A stretch of DNA of 64,000 nt, from the NCBI RefSeq assembly GCF_949987535.1, contig NC_080072.1, positions 53,264,356 to 53,328,355 of the forward strand, given 5' to 3'. This DNA is from Balaenoptera acutorostrata. Its lineage: Eukaryota; Chordata; Mammalia; Artiodactyla; Balaenopteridae. Shown here piece by piece: positions 20,882-31,840 of this stretch; position 1 is the first letter of the stretch; the number at the start of each line of letters is the position of its first letter. The notes below the pieces were generated by a model. It made no database searches and was not told where the DNA came from. It worked only from the letters and a program-made list of their open reading frames with translations. A program made the translations under genes and the position numbers.

Positions 20882-21628
20882 ATGGGAATAGGAACATACA
20901 TCTCGATAATTACCTTGAATGTAAATGGATTAAATGCTCCCACCAAAAGACACAGACTGGCTGAACGGATACAAAAACAAGACCCATATATATGCTGTCT
21001 ACAAGAGATCCACTTCAGACCTAGAGACACATACAGACTGAAAGTGAGGGGATGGAAAAAGATATTCCATGCAAATGGAAATCAAAAGAAAGCTGGAGTA
21101 GCAATTCTCATATCAGACAAAATAGACTTTAAAATAAAGAATATTACAAGAGACAAAGAAGGACACTATATAACGATCAAGGGATCGATCCAAGAGGAAG
21201 GTATAACAATTGTAAATATTTATGCACCCAACATAGGAGCACCTCAATACATAAGGCAAATACTAACAGCCATAAAAGGGGAAATCAACAGTAACACAAT
21301 CATAGTAGGGGACTTTAACACCCCACTTTCACCAATGGACAGATCATCCAAAATGAAAATAAATAAGGAAACACAAGCTTTAAATGATACATTAAACAAG
21401 ATGGACTTAATTGATATTTATAGGACATTCCACCCCAAAACAACAGAATACACATTTTTCTCAAGTGCTCATGGAACATTCTCCAGGATAGATCATATCT
21501 TGGGTCACAAATCAAGCCTTGGTAAATTTAAGAAAATTGAAATCGTATCAAGTATCTTTTCCGACCACAACGTTATGAGTCTAGATATCAATTACAGGAA
21601 AAGATGTGTAAAAAATACAAACACATGA
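20882..21628 (+). CDS. L1 ORF2p, endonuclease part ending at a premature stop
   Basis: The 248 codons correspond to the apurinic-like endonuclease domain that nicks target DNA at TTTT/AA-type sites. Conserved features are TLNVNGLN near the start, CCLQEIH (catalytic Glu), VGDFNTPLS (Asp and Asn), FSRIDHILG (Asp) and FSDHNVM (catalytic His), so all expected active-site residues are visible. Human EN spans about residues 1-239, so this product would hold a whole domain. A TGA at 21626-21628 ends it. The frame continues directly into the RT part after the stop, in the same phase. A point change from TGG is likely, since related ORF2 proteins have Trp there. Confidence 0.9.
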   Translation: MGIGTYISIITLNVNGLNAPTKRHRLAERIQKQDPYICCLQEIHFRPRDTYRLKVRGWKKIFHANGNQKKAGVAILISDKIDFKIKNITRDKEGHYITIKGSIQEEGITIVNIYAPNIGAPQYIRQILTAIKGEINSNTIIVGDFNTPLSPMDRSSKMKINKETQALNDTLNKMDLIDIYRTFHPKTTEYTFFSSAHGTFSRIDHILGHKSSLGKFKKIEIVSSIFSDHNVMSLDINYRKRCVKNTNT

Positions 21629-21658
21629 AGGCTACACAATACACTACTTAATAACGAA

Positions 21659-24600
21659 GTGATCACTGAAGAAATCAAAGGGGAAATCAAAAAATACCTA
21701 GAAACAAATGACAATGGAGACACGACGACCCAAAACCTATGGGATGCAGCAAAAGCAGTGCTAAGAGGGAAGTTTATAGCAATACAAGCCTACCTCAAGA
21801 AACAGGAAACATCTCGAATAAACAACCTAACCTTGCACCTAAAGCACTTAGAGAAAGAAGAACAAAAAACCCCCAAAGCTAGCAGAAGGAAAGAAATCAT
21901 AAAGATCAGGTCAGAAATAAATGAAAAAGAAATGAAGGAAACAATAGCAAAAATCAATGAAACTAAAAGCTGGTTCTTTGAGAAGATAAACAAAATTGAT
22001 AAACCATTAGCCAGACTCATCAAGAGAAAAAGGGAGAAGACTCAAATCAATAGAATTAGAAATGAAAAAGGAGAAGTAACCACTGACACTGCAGAAATAC
22101 AAAAGATCATGAGAGATTACTACAAGCAACTCTATGCCAATAAAATGGACAACCTGGAAGAAATGGACAGATTCTTAGAAATGCACAAACTGCCAAGACT
22201 GAACCAGGAAGAAATAGAAAATATGAACAGACCAATCACAAGCACTGAAATTGAAACTGTGATTAAAAACCTTCCAACAAACAAAAGCCCAGGACCAGAT
22301 GGCTTCACAGGTGAATTCTATCAAACATTTAGAGAAGAGCTAACACCTATCCTTCTCAAACTCTTCCAAAATATTGCAGAGGGAGGAACACTCCCAAACT
22401 CAGTCTACGAGGCCACCATCACCCTGATACCAAAACCAGACAAAGATGTCACAAAGAAAGAAAACTACAGGCCAATATCACTGACGAACATAGATGCAAA
22501 AATCCTCAACAAAATACTAGCAAACAGAATCCAACAGCACATTAAAAGGATCATACACCATGATCTAGTGGGGTTTATCCCAGGAATGCAAGGATTCTTC
22601 AATATACGCAAATCAATCAATGTGATACACCATATTAACAAATTGAAGGAGAAAAACCATATGATCATCTCAATAGATGCAGAGAAAGCTTTCGACAAAA
22701 TTCAACACCCATTTATGATAAAAGCCCTGCAGAAAGTAGGCACAGAGGGAACTTTCCTCAACATAATAAAGGCCATATATGACAAACCCACAGCCAACAC
22801 TGTCCTCAATGGTGAAAAACTGAAACCATTTCCACTAAGATCAGGAACAAGACAAGGTTGCCCACTCTCACCACTATTATTCAACATAGTTTTGGAAGTG
22901 TTAGCCACAGCAATCAGAGAAGACAAAGAAATAAAAGGAATCCAAATCGGAAAAGAAGAAGTAAAGCTGTCACTGTTTGCAGATGACATGATACTATACA
23001 TAGAGAATCCTAAAGATGCTACCAGAAAACTCCTAGAGCTAATCAATGAATTTGGTAAAGTAGCAGGATACAAAATTAATGCACAGAAATCTCTTGCATT
23101 TCTATACACTAATGACGAAAAATCTGAAAGTGAAATTAAGAAAACACTCCCATTTACCATTGCAACAAAAAGAATAAAATATCTAGGAATAAACCTACCT
23201 AAGGAGACAAAAGACCTGTATGCAGAAAATTATAAGACACTGATGAAAGAAATTAAAGATGATACAAATAGATGGAGAGATATACCATGTTCCTGGATTG
23301 GAAGAATCAACATTGTGAAAATGACTCTACTACCCAAAGCAATCTACAGATTCAATGCAATCCCTATCAAACTACCACTGGCATTTTTCACAGAACTAGA
23401 ACAAACAATTTCACAATTTGTATGGAAACACAAAAGACCCCGAATAGCCAAAGCAATCTTGAGAACGAAAAATGGAGCTGGGGGAATCAGGCTCCCTGAT
23501 TTCAGACTATATTACAAAGCTACAGTAATCAAGACAGTTTGGTACTGGCACAAAAACAGAAATATAGATCAATGGAACAGGATAGAAAGCCCAGAGATAA
23601 ACCCACGCACATATGGTCACCTTATCTTTGATAAAGGAGGCAAGCATATACAGTGGAGAAAAGACAGCCTCTTCAATAAGTGGTGCTGGGAAAATTGGAC
23701 AGATACATGTAAAAGTATGAAATTAGAACACTCCCTGACACCATGCACAAAAATAAACTCAAAATGTATTAAAGACCTAAGTGTAAGGCCAGACACTCTC
23801 AAACTCTTAGAGGAAAACATAGGCAGAACACTCTATGACATACATCACAGCAAGATTCTTTTTGACCCAGATCCCAGAGAAATGGAAATAAGAACACAAA
23901 TAAACAAATGGGACCTAATGAAACTTAAAAGCTTCTGCACAGCAAAGGAAACCATAAACAAGACCAAAAGACAACCCTCAGAATGGGAGAAAATATTTGC
24001 AAATGAAGCAACTGACAAAGGATTAATCTCCAAGATTTACAAGCAGCTCATGCAGCTCAATAACAAAAAAACGAACAACCCAATCCAAAAATGGGCAGAA
24101 GATCTAAATAGACATTTCTCCAAAGAAGATATACAGATGGCCTACAGACACATGAAAGAATGCTCAACATCATTAATCATTAGAGAAATGCAAATCAAAA
24201 CTACAATGAGATATCATCTCACACCAGTCAGAATGGCCATCATCAAAAAATCTAGAAACAATAAATGCTGGAGAGGGTGTGGAGGAAAGGGAACACTCTT
24301 GCACTGTTGGTGGGAATGTAAATTGATACAGCCACTATGGAGAACAGTATGGAGGTTCCTTAAAAAACTACAAATAGAACTACCATATGACCCAGCAATC
24401 CCACTACTGGGCATGTACCCTGAGAAAACCATAGGTCAAAAAGAGTCATGTACCAAAATGTTCATTGCAGCTCTATTTACAATAGCCAGGACATGGAAGC
24501 AACCTAAATGTCCATCGACAGATGAATGGATAAAGAAGATGTGGCACATATATACAATGGAATATTACTCAGCCATAAAAAGAAATGAAATGGAGGTATT

Positions 24601-24700
24601 TGTAATGAGGTGGATGGAGTTAGAGTCTGTCATACAGAGTGAAGTAAGTCAGAAAGAGAAAAACAAATACAGTATGCTAACACGTATATACGGAATCTAA
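21659..24700 (+). CDS. L1 ORF2p, reverse transcriptase and C-terminal part (separated by one stop)
   Basis: An open stretch of 1013 codons in the same frame as the endonuclease part. The order is the region between EN and RT ([28 protein letters not shown]), the RT fingers ([44 protein letters not shown]), the RT palm with [12 protein letters not shown] and the catalytic FADD box at 22976-22987 ([11 protein letters not shown]), and the thumb and linker. The C-terminal cysteine motif is [18 protein letters not shown] and the normal end is YGI-stop. The combined ORF2 span would be 1272 codons including the stop, close to human ORF2p (1275). Translation could only begin here by reinitiation, so I treat the copy as ORF2-defective. 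Confidence 0.9.
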   Translation: MITEEIKGEIKKYLETNDNGDTTTQNLWDAAKAVLRGKFIAIQAYLKKQETSRINNLTLHLKHLEKEEQKTPKASRRKEIIKIRSEINEKEMKETIAKINETKSWFFEKINKIDKPLARLIKRKREKTQINRIRNEKGEVTTDTAEIQKIMRDYYKQLYANKMDNLEEMDRFLEMHKLPRLNQEEIENMNRPITSTEIETVIKNLPTNKSPGPDGFTGEFYQTFREELTPILLKLFQNIAEGGTLPNSVYEATITLIPKPDKDVTKKENYRPISLTNIDAKILNKILANRIQQHIKRIIHHDLVGFIPGMQGFFNIRKSINVIHHINKLKEKNHMIISIDAEKAFDKIQHPFMIKALQKVGTEGTFLNIIKAIYDKPTANTVLNGEKLKPFPLRSGTRQGCPLSPLLFNIVLEVLATAIREDKEIKGIQIGKEEVKLSLFADDMILYIENPKDATRKLLELINEFGKVAGYKINAQKSLAFLYTNDEKSESEIKKTLPFTIATKRIKYLGINLPKETKDLYAENYKTLMKEIKDDTNRWRDIPCSWIGRINIVKMTLLPKAIYRFNAIPIKLPLAFFTELEQTISQFVWKHKRPRIAKAILRTKNGAGGIRLPDFRLYYKATVIKTVWYWHKNRNIDQWNRIESPEINPRTYGHLIFDKGGKHIQWRKDSLFNKWCWENWTDTCKSMKLEHSLTPCTKINSKCIKDLSVRPDTLKLLEENIGRTLYDIHHSKILFDPDPREMEIRTQINKWDLMKLKSFCTAKETINKTKRQPSEWEKIFANEATDKGLISKIYKQLMQLNNKKTNNPIQKWAEDLNRHFSKEDIQMAYRHMKECSTSLIIREMQIKTTMRYHLTPVRMAIIKKSRNNKCWRGCGGKGTLLHCWWECKLIQPLWRTVWRFLKKLQIELPYDPAIPLLGMYPEKTIGQKESCTKMFIAALFTIARTWKQPKCPSTDEWIKKMWHIYTMEYYSAIKRNEMEVFVMRWMELESVIQSEVSQKEKNKYSMLTRIYGI

Positions 24701-25075
24701 CGAAAAAAAAAAAAAAAGGCCATGAAGAACCTAGTGGCAAGACGGGAATAAAGACCAGACCTACTAGAGAATGGACTTGAGGATATGGGGAGGGGGTGGG
24801 GTGAGATGTGACAGGGTAAGAGAGTGTCATGGACATATATACACTACCAAATGTAAAATAGATAACTAGTGGGAAGCAGCCGCACAGCACAGGGAGATCA
24901 GCTCGGTGCTTTGTGACCACCTAGAGGGGTGGGATGGGGAGGGTGGGAGGGAGGGAGATGCAAGAGGGAAGAGATATGGGAACATATTGTATATGTATAA
25001 CTGATTCACTTTGTTATAAAGCAGAAGCTAACACACCATTGTAAGGCAATTATACTTCAATAAAGATGTTTAAAA
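24701..25075 (+). promoter_or_regulatory. L1 3' UTR with G-quadruplex-like tract and polyadenylation end
   Basis: At 24926-24955 there are six runs of three or more G separated by 1-2 bases, a strong G-quadruplex pattern. L1 3' UTRs in many mammals keep such tracts. The element ends caataaagatgtt (AATAAA signal at about 25059) plus A9. Confidence 0.85.
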
Positions 25076-25090
25076 AAAAATGTAATCTGG
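25076..25090 (+). repeat. Target-site duplication of the full-length L1, 3' copy
   Basis: aaaaatgtaatctgg, identical to 19143-19157. Confidence 0.95.
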
Positions 25091-25384
25091 GGTTTATTTC
25101 AGGTTCCATTTATCAACATTCTTACCATTCACATTCAAATTAACATTTATTCAGGGTAGGATTTTCATCTCACAGCAGCAGCTATCAAATTGCTCACCAG
25201 AGCTCATCTTCAGACAGACTTTGAACAGGTCCTTGGCATTAGAAGATAAAATAAGAGCTTATAAAAGCCAAGCACAGATGAGACTGGCCTTGGCTGTGGT
25301 TGCCAAATATATGGAATTTCTAAAAATTAAAATAGTTTTTGTAAAACAGTAAATAAAAAAAATTTTTAAGGAAAAAGAAAAGTT

Positions 25385-25735
25385 AACATTTATTGAAGGC
25401 TAGATAACCCTCACTTTATTTTACTCAAAACAACCAAAAAGGCTGTGAGACAGGAGTTATCAACTCATCCATTTTGCAGGTAAGAAATCCATAGCTCATA
25501 AAAGTTAAATGATTTAGGGACTTCCCTGATGGTCCCGTGGTGAAGACTCCACACTCCCAATGCAGGGGGCACAGGTTCAATTCCTGGTTGGGGAACTAAG
25601 ATCCCGCATGCCGCATGGTGCGGCCAAATAAATAAATGATTTCAGACCTATAGTAAATTATCAGAGCCAGGAGTTGGTCCTGCATTCACTATCTCCAAAT
25701 CTAGGGCTCTTTCTCACCGCTCATCCCCAACTTCT
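25385..25735 (-). repeat. MIR SINE fossil, reverse orientation, split by a SINE
   Basis: 'aacatttattgaaggctag ... ccattttgcaggtaagaaatcc' before, and 'tcagagccaggagttggtcctgc' after the insertion at 25516-25633. Confidence 0.7.
25516..25633 (+). mobile_element. CHR-type SINE, short form
   Basis: Head gggacttccctgatggtccc, B-box area, short body and AAAT tail. TSD aaatgattt at 25507-25515 and 25634-25642. Confidence 0.88.
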
Positions 25736-26119
25736 TGCTAGTAAGCATAATTAAGACCTAGCTGTAGCACTTACTCATAAAAGTAAGTACTAAGAACTAA
25801 GAGATCATAAGAACACAGATTTATAATCACAGATTAACAGAATGATGATCAAAACCGTATAACACAAAATCCAATATCCCTGCATTTAACTACTGGGTCA
25901 GCAGTGCTATGCTACATGAAAAGAGAGTTGGCTGGATCTGATTCCCAAGGTCACCTATGTGGGGGAAAAAAAGAAAGAGAGAAAGCCAAAAAAAGTCCAC
26001 AGCATTCCCCAGCAAACCAATCAAGAACCATACACACTTTGGACGGGTTTGTAACTGACCTTGGTAATTCCTGAAACGACATCTTAATGATACCACCAAA
26101 AGCACTTATTAAAAAGCTA
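25736..26119. other. Unique sequence, no gene seen
   Basis: No named element; a purine-rich patch lies at 25965-25985. Confidence 0.45.
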
Positions 26120-26241
26120 GGCTGTGACAAGGAAGTTTTTTGGGGTGATGGAACTATTCTGTACCTTGACTATGGTAGTGATTACACAAATCTATGCATT
26201 ATTAAATTCTGACACAAAAAGGTCAACTCTATTGTTAACTT
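26120..26241 (+). repeat. Old L1 3' UTR fragment
   Basis: 'ggggtgatggaactattctgtaccttgactatgg ... gattacacaaatctatgcat' is the decayed 3' UTR pattern of old mammalian L1s. Confidence 0.65.
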
Positions 26242-26257
26242 AAAAGTAAAATTTAAG

Positions 26258-26608
26258 GGGCTTCCTTGGTGGCGCAGGGGTTAAGAATCTGCCTGCCAAT
26301 GCAGGGGACAAGGGTTTGAACCCTGGTCCGGGAAGATCCCACGTGCCACGGAGCAACTAAGCCCGTGCACCATCAACTACTGAGCCTGCACTCTAGAGCC
26401 CGCGAGCCACAACTACTGAGCCCGGCTGCCACAATTACTGAAGCCCGCGCACCTATAGCCCATGCTCTGCAACAAGAGAAGCCACCGCAATGAGAAGCCG
26501 GCACGCCACAACGAAGAGTAGCCCCCGCTCACCGCAACTAGAGAAAGCCCACACGCAGCAACGAAGACCCAACGCAGCCAAAAATAAATAAATAAATGTA
26601 TAAAAAAT
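26258..26608 (+). mobile_element. CHR SINE, full-core type
   Basis: Perfect 16-bp TSD aaaagtaaaatttaag at 26242-26257 and 26609-26624. Full core with both 'ctctagagcccgcgagcc' and 'acctatagcccatgctct' units and an AAAT tail. Confidence 0.95.
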
Positions 26609-26639
26609 AAAAGTAAAATTTAAGAAAACCTGCATACAT

Positions 26640-27668
26640 ATTAAAAAGTAAGCTGTTGTGCATCAAAAGATGTTATCAATAAAAAAAAAAAAAAAAAGAT
26701 GTTATCAACAGAGTAAAAAGGCAACCCACAGAATGGAAGAAAATATTTGCAAATCATACATTGATAAGGGATTAATATCCAGAATATATAGATAACTCCT
26801 AAAACTCACAATAACAACAACAAAAACCTGATTCAAAAATGGGCAAAGGACCTGAACAGACATTTCTCCAGAGAAGATATACAAATGCTCAATAAGCACT
26901 GAAATGATGCTCAATATCACTAATCATTAAAGAAACACAAATTAAAACCACAATGAGACACCACTTCACACTCATTAGGATGGCTATTACCAAAAAAAAA
27001 AAGAAAACCAGAAAATAACAAGTGTTGGTGAGGATGTGGAGAAACTGGAATCCTTGTGCACCACTGGTGGGAATGTAAAATGGTATTGCTGCTGTGGAAA
27101 ACACTATAGTGTTTCCTCAAAAAATTAAACAAAGAATAACCATATGATCTAGCAGTTCCATTTCTGGGTATATACTCAAAAAACTAAAAGCAGGGTCTCA
27201 AAGAGATGTTTGTACACCTGTGTTCATAGCAGCATTATTCACAATAGCTAAAATGTGGAAGCAACCTAAGTATCCATTAACAGTGAAGGGATAAGCAAAA
27301 TCTGGTGTATATATACAATTATTCAGCCTTAAAAAGGAAGGAGATTCTGTCATATGCTACAGCATGAATGAACCTTGAGGACATTATGCTAAGTGAAATA
27401 AGCCAGTCACAAAAGACAAATACTGTATGCTTCCACTTATATGAAGTACTTCGAGTAGTCAAAATCACAGGGACAGAAGTAGAATGGTGGTGGCCAGGAG
27501 TTGGGGGAGGGGACAATGGGGGGTGGTTGTTCAATGGGTGCAGAGTTTTACTTCTGCAAGATGAAGAGAGTTCTGGAGATGGATGGTGGGAAGGTTGCAC
27601 AAGAATATTAATGTGCTTAATATCACTGAACTGTATAGTTAAAAAAACTGTAAATTTTATGAGCTACA
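26640..27668 (+). mobile_element. Old L1 3' end
   Basis: A diverged ORF2 end ('ggcaacccacagaatggaagaaaatatttgc ... aaatgggcaaaggacctgaac ... tggtgggaatgtaaaatgg') runs into the 3' UTR ('ctgtatgcttccacttatatgaag ... ggatggtgggaaggttgc ... cactgaactgtatag'). It has several frameshifts. Confidence 0.82.
26665..26708 (+). mobile_element. Poly(A)-only insertion with 15-bp TSD
   Basis: aaaagatgttatcaa occurs at 26665-26679 and 26694-26708, with only t plus 14 A between (26680-26693). It looks like a retroposition event that copied nothing but a poly(A) tail. Confidence 0.75.
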
Positions 27669-27712
27669 ATTTATTTATTTATTTATTTATGAATAAATAA
27701 ATAAATAAATAA
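27669..27712. repeat. (TTTA)n/(TAAA)n inverted repeat
   Basis: Five TTTA units run straight into 'tg' and five AAAT units, making near-perfect arms of about 20 bp with almost no loop. Confidence 0.85.
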
Positions 27713-27762
27713 GCTAGGCATATGTGGTAATGTTACTTCAAGTAAAATTATAATAATAGCTA

Positions 27763-28056
27763 GGGCTTCCCTGGTGGCGCAGGGGTTGAGAGTCTGCCTG
27801 CCAATGCAGGGGACGCGGGTTCGAGCCCTGGTCTGGGAGGATCCCACATGCCGCGGAGCAGCTGGGCCCGTGAGCCACAATTGCTGAGCCTGCGCGTCTG
27901 GAGCCTGTGCTCCGCAACAAGAGAGGCCGCGACAGTGAGAGGCCCGCGCACCGCGATGAAGAGTGGCCCCCGCTCGCCACAACTGGAGGAAGCCCTCGCA
28001 CAGAAACGAAGACCCAATACAGCCAAAAATTAATAAATTAATTAATAAAAAAAAAA
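27763..28056 (+). mobile_element. CHR SINE, deleted-core type
   Basis: Perfect TSD taataatagcta at 27751-27762 and 28057-28068. Canonical head and B box with little divergence in the GC-rich core. Confidence 0.95.
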
Positions 28057-28068
28057 TAATAATAGCTA

Positions 28069-28285
28069 ATGTTTATGAGTGTTTACTATGAGCGAGCACA
28101 TAATTTCACTTGACCCTGACCATAACCCCAACTATTAGACCTCTCTTTCACAAATGAGAAGGCTGAGCCTAGTAAGGCCAACCCACTTGCTCAAGATCAC
28201 ATAGCTAGTTAACTCAGACTGAATTCAAACTCAGGCAGTCTGACTCTATAGCCCAGGCCCTTAAACACTATACTACAACATAAAA
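28069..28285 (-). repeat. MIR SINE fossil, reverse orientation
   Basis: 'gtgtttactatgagcgagcac ... acaaatgagaaggctgagcc ... ttgctcaagatcacatagctag ... caggcagtctgactct'. Confidence 0.8.
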
Positions 28286-29285
28286 TACTATATTAAATAT
28301 TGCAGATAGAAGTTGACAAAGATAACTACTCCGGCTAGTCCTGACGACCTAAGCTTTCAACCGAACAGAACCACATTAGAAGCAGACATACTATACAACC
28401 AATATAGCAGATTAAAAGCATTGTGGAAACATCAAGAGCATTCTTGTAAAAAAAAAAGTACATAATTAAATGTAGCTGGCTCCACAGTCACTCCCTTCGG
28501 AACCATGCCCCAATGCAGCCCATAAAAGAAAAAGCAAAATAATGACAGTTCTAGATCATCACAGGCAGGAAACACACACACACACAATCTACTAAGACCC
28601 CCTCTGCCCGAGACTCCAGCATCCCAATTTCAATACTGCCCTCCAATACTGTCAGATTCAAAGCGCCACCATCCTACTTTGCGGCACTTTGTACTTTTGA
28701 GTAGTTTTTATATTTGCTCTGGGCAAAGGACTGTCCCCTTTAGCCCAAGGCTCTGCAGAACAAACATCACACTCTGTATCCCCATCCCACAAATGGATGC
28801 TATAACTTAACTCCATGCCCAACACTAAGCAAATATCCCTTGTTTCTACTTAAGTTCTTTATTCCCTCATACCTCATAGTTTATGGCTTATGTGTCAGTG
28901 CTTATTTATCTGAAAAGCAGAAACTTTAAAAAAGAAAAAAAAAGCAGCACAATCAGCCAAACTAAAGTGCCAACAGCATGAACAGGGACCTAAGGAGGAG
29001 CTTGATAATGGAAGAGAGGGTACGTGGAACTAATTTTCTAACTTTCTGCATAATCAGACCTCATTATTCAAGGAAGGTCAGTGAAGCCTCCTCAGCACAT
29101 GAGTTCCTTTCTCTCCTGTTGCTTCCATCAAATAAACATAATACACCAAATAATAAATATACCTGTTAGCTGTATTTATTAAACCCTAGACTGCATTTAA
29201 TTCTCCATGTTTCTTTGTAAAAACATCTTAGTCCTTCTAGGAATTTTAATCTGTTCCTTAAAAGGAATCACTGATTAAACAAAGT
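28286..29285. other. Unique sequence, no gene seen
   Basis: Contains CACACA at 28572-28585. No named repeat and no convincing exon on either strand. Confidence 0.45.
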
Positions 29286-29985
29286 GTCAAGAGGTTCACA
29301 TTCAACCAAACTTAATTGAGCACCTACTATGTTTCTGAATTAGACTTTTTCAGAGGAGGGTTTTCATTTAATCCTAAAAAAGAATCCTTTGACTTAAGTA
29401 TTACTGGCTGCCACCCTTCCTTTTTTTTTTTTTAACCACCAAGTAAAGTGAGAATCAGGCAGTTAAGTAACTTGCAAAGATCTCACAGCTAAAAAGCAAA
29501 GGGAAAGAGGTAAAGGAGCCAGGATTCAAACTCAGACCTTCTATTTCACCTCTCTAAACTTTAATTTTCTCATCAGCAAGAAATATTACCTATCTTCAAG
29601 AGTTGATGTAGGGGGGCTTCCCTGGTGGCGCAGTGGTTAAGAATCCGCCTGCCAATGCAGGGGACACGGGTTCGAGCCCTGGTCTGGGAAGATCCCACAT
29701 GCCGCAGAGCAACTAAGCCCATGAGCCACAACTACTGAGCCTGTGCCCTAGAGCCCACAAGCCACAACTACTGAAGCCTGCACGCTCTAGAGCCCATGCT
29801 CTGCAACAAGAGAAGCCACCACAATGAGAAGCCCGCGCACCGCAACGAAGACCTAACGCAGCCAATAAATAAATAAATAAATAAATAAATAAAATTGTTT
29901 TAAAAAAAGAGTTGATGTAGGAATTACATGCAAAGCACTTAGATCAGGGGCTGCTCCTCAATAAATGTTAGCTTTATTCCTTTTT
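29286..29985. repeat. MIR fossils on both strands, split by a SINE
   Basis: 29310-29535 is a reverse MIR (gagcacctactatgtttctg ... agttaagtaacttgcaaag ... ggattcaaactcagacc). 29545-29612 plus 29922-29980 is a plus MIR (cctctctaaactttaattttctcatc ... gcaaagcacttagatcag). Confidence 0.65.
29613..29907 (+). mobile_element. CHR SINE, full-core type, missing a core unit
   Basis: Perfect TSD agagttgatgtagg at 29599-29612 and 29908-29921. The tail is (AAAT)7. The segment between 'gcaacgaagacc' and the preceding unit is shortened relative to other full-core copies. Confidence 0.93.
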
Positions 29986-30544
29986 TCCTTCATGCTTGAA
30001 ATGTCTGGTTTGTTGGCTTATTCCAAACAAATAGCAATTTTTAAAGTTTACACTTTGTTTTTCTTAGCTAGCTTATTAACTGGTTTTGTCTTGGTCCTCA
30101 CAAGGACGTTCATAATCCTGGGATATCTTGGGAGCACTTCTGGCTCACCTAGCAGCTGGGATGCTGGCAGCAAAGCTCTTTTTGCTCAGAAACTTGCATA
30201 GAGACTACTTCCTCTCCTCTATTCTCCCTTAGACAAACAGACACATACGCAGGTGGAAAATTTTTTTAAGCCACAATTAGCTTAATTAACATAAAGTGAC
30301 AGAAATAGAAAAAGCCACAGTGTTCTAGCCAGGCAGCAGGCTGCAGGGGAAGCAAGAATTCTCTGGCTGGCAAAGTGAGAGGAGAAATAAGCATCTACTG
30401 GGGAGGAAAAGGAGTCACTGCCATGTGGTGGGAACTAGGGAATATCTAAAACGGATGGTCAGCACCACACACTGGGGCCCTCATCCCTAGTCCTCAGGAT
30501 GGGTCAGATGCCCCTGATTTATCAAACAAAAACTCACGCCAGAC
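29986..30544. other. Unique sequence, no gene seen
   Basis: The plus-strand frame at 29965-30201 (78 codons) has a hydrophobic bias but no motif; a chance frame is most likely. Confidence 0.45.
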
Positions 30545-30665
30545 GAAAATGTGATTATGAGCTCCTTGAGGGCAGAAATTATAACTTACATCTAGATCCC
30601 CAGGCACAGAACCTGGCACAGAGAAGCACTCATATTTGAATATATAACTGATTGCGTAAATGATT
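30545..30665 (+). repeat. L2 LINE 3' end fragment
   Basis: 'gagctccttgagggcagaaat ... atccccaggcacagaacctggcacag' is the L2 3' terminal pattern. Confidence 0.75.
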
Positions 30666-30859
30666 AAAGTCGGATTAAAAGAAAGAGCTTATCCATCTTT
30701 TCCAGTGTACTAGTACTACACAAGGAAGGTTCCTATAAGCAACCATGATGCAATCCATAATTCCTCATAAATACCCACACACACAAAAGTATGGTGCATC
30801 TGCAGGCCATCTCCCCAAGAGTTCTAGATAACCCACAACTGCTTCTGGAAAAAAAAAAA

Positions 30860-31260
30860 TGACAGCAAATCCCTAATAAAACCTACCAGCAGCTCCCCAC
30901 TACCTTCAGAATAAACTCTATACACCTTAATTAGCATGTAAGGTCCTTTTGTAAACAGGCTCTTGCCTTTCTTTCCAGATACACCTTTTCAAGAACTCTG
31001 AGCACCTGCCAAACATGAAGCCCTCTGCCCCTCAAGTATGCCCTGAAAACCTGCTTCAGCACCTTTGTTGCTGCAGTTCCCATAAGACTCATCACCACCA
31101 AAATTTGGTTTACCTAAGTTCAATTCACCTTTCATGAAACAACTCAGTTCCCAACCATTTTTACAAAATATGTTATAATTGTCCCAGACCATAGTGTTCA
31201 TCTCCTTTCCTGACTTAAGGTAGTACTATCCATAGCTCTCATCCCATATTCAACAATACT
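30860..31260 (+). repeat. L2 LINE fragment
   Basis: 'cagcagctccccactaccttcagaataaactc ... gcatgtaaggtcc' followed by decayed 'ccctgaaaacctgcttcagc' fits the L2 3' half. Confidence 0.6.
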
Positions 31261-31319
31261 ACGTTGTTATCTTTACGTAGAGGACACATATCCACACATA
31301 GATCAATACAAGGGTATGG

Positions 31320-31701
31320 GGACTTCCCTGGTGGTCCAGTGGTAAAGAATCCACCTTACAATGCAGGGGACACGGGTTCGATCCCTGGTCAGGAAACTAA
31401 GATCCCATATGCCATGGGGCAATCAAGCCTGCACGCCACAATTACCGAGCTCGTGTGCCTCAACTAGAGAGCCCACATGCCGCAAACTACAGAGCCCACG
31501 CACTCTGGAACCCACGCGCCACAACTACAGAGCTCACGTGCCCTGGAGCCTGTGTGCCACAACTAGAGAGAGAAAACCCGCACGCCACAACTAGAGAGAT
31601 GCCTACGTACCACAACAAAACATCCCACATGCCTCAATGAAGATCCCGTGTGCCGCAACTAGGATCCTACACAGCCAAAAAAAAATTAATTAATTAAAAA
31701 A
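31320..31701 (+). mobile_element. CHR-related SINE, long divergent core
   Basis: Perfect 15-bp TSD aatacaagggtatgg at 31305-31319 and 31702-31716. The head and B-box area (ggttcgatccctggtcagg) are followed by an unusual core rich in 'gccacaactagagag' and 'gccacaactacagag' units, different from the other copies here, and an AATT/A tail. Confidence 0.9.
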
Positions 31702-31716
31702 AATACAAGGGTATGG

Positions 31717-31840
31717 TGTGCTCCTCCGACCAGTAACTCTCATAATAGCAAGAACATACCTGTGTTACTCTATTGCCAGTGGCTAGAAAACTAGCCTATC
31801 TCTAGTAAATGCTGTTTGTTCATGCAAAAATTAAACACTT
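31717..31840 (+). repeat. L2 LINE 3' end fragment
   Basis: 'cctgtgttactctattgccagtggctagaaaactagcc ... agtaaatgctgttt' resembles the L2 terminus. Confidence 0.5.

Larger units (their letters stand above)
19158..25075 (+). mobile_element. Full-length L1 (LINE-1), ~5.9 kb, near-intact
   Basis: The element contains a 5' UTR (19158-19962), ORF1 (19963-20823), a 58-bp spacer, ORF2 (20882-24700, one in-frame stop), a 3' UTR with a G-rich tract and an A tail. It is flanked by a perfect 15-bp TSD. It landed next to the A tail of an old L1. The 5.9-kb length, perfect TSD and near-intact frames indicate a recent insertion of a non-LTR retrotransposon that moves by target-primed reverse transcription. 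As it stands it probably cannot make full ORF2p, so it could not move by itself. Confidence 0.97.

Noticed and set aside
19963..24700. Retroviral or endogenous-retrovirus origin of the reverse transcriptase
   Set aside because: The RT is of L1 type with an APE-like endonuclease, poly(A) tail and TSD; there are no LTRs, protease, integrase or envelope.
27738..28026. Several overlapping 80-110-codon frames inside deleted-core SINEs (also at 4350, 6657, 18267, 32028, 37534, 48020, 53094, 57711)
   Set aside because: They follow the GC-rich SINE core in every copy and frame. The similarity comes from the SINE, not from a gene family.
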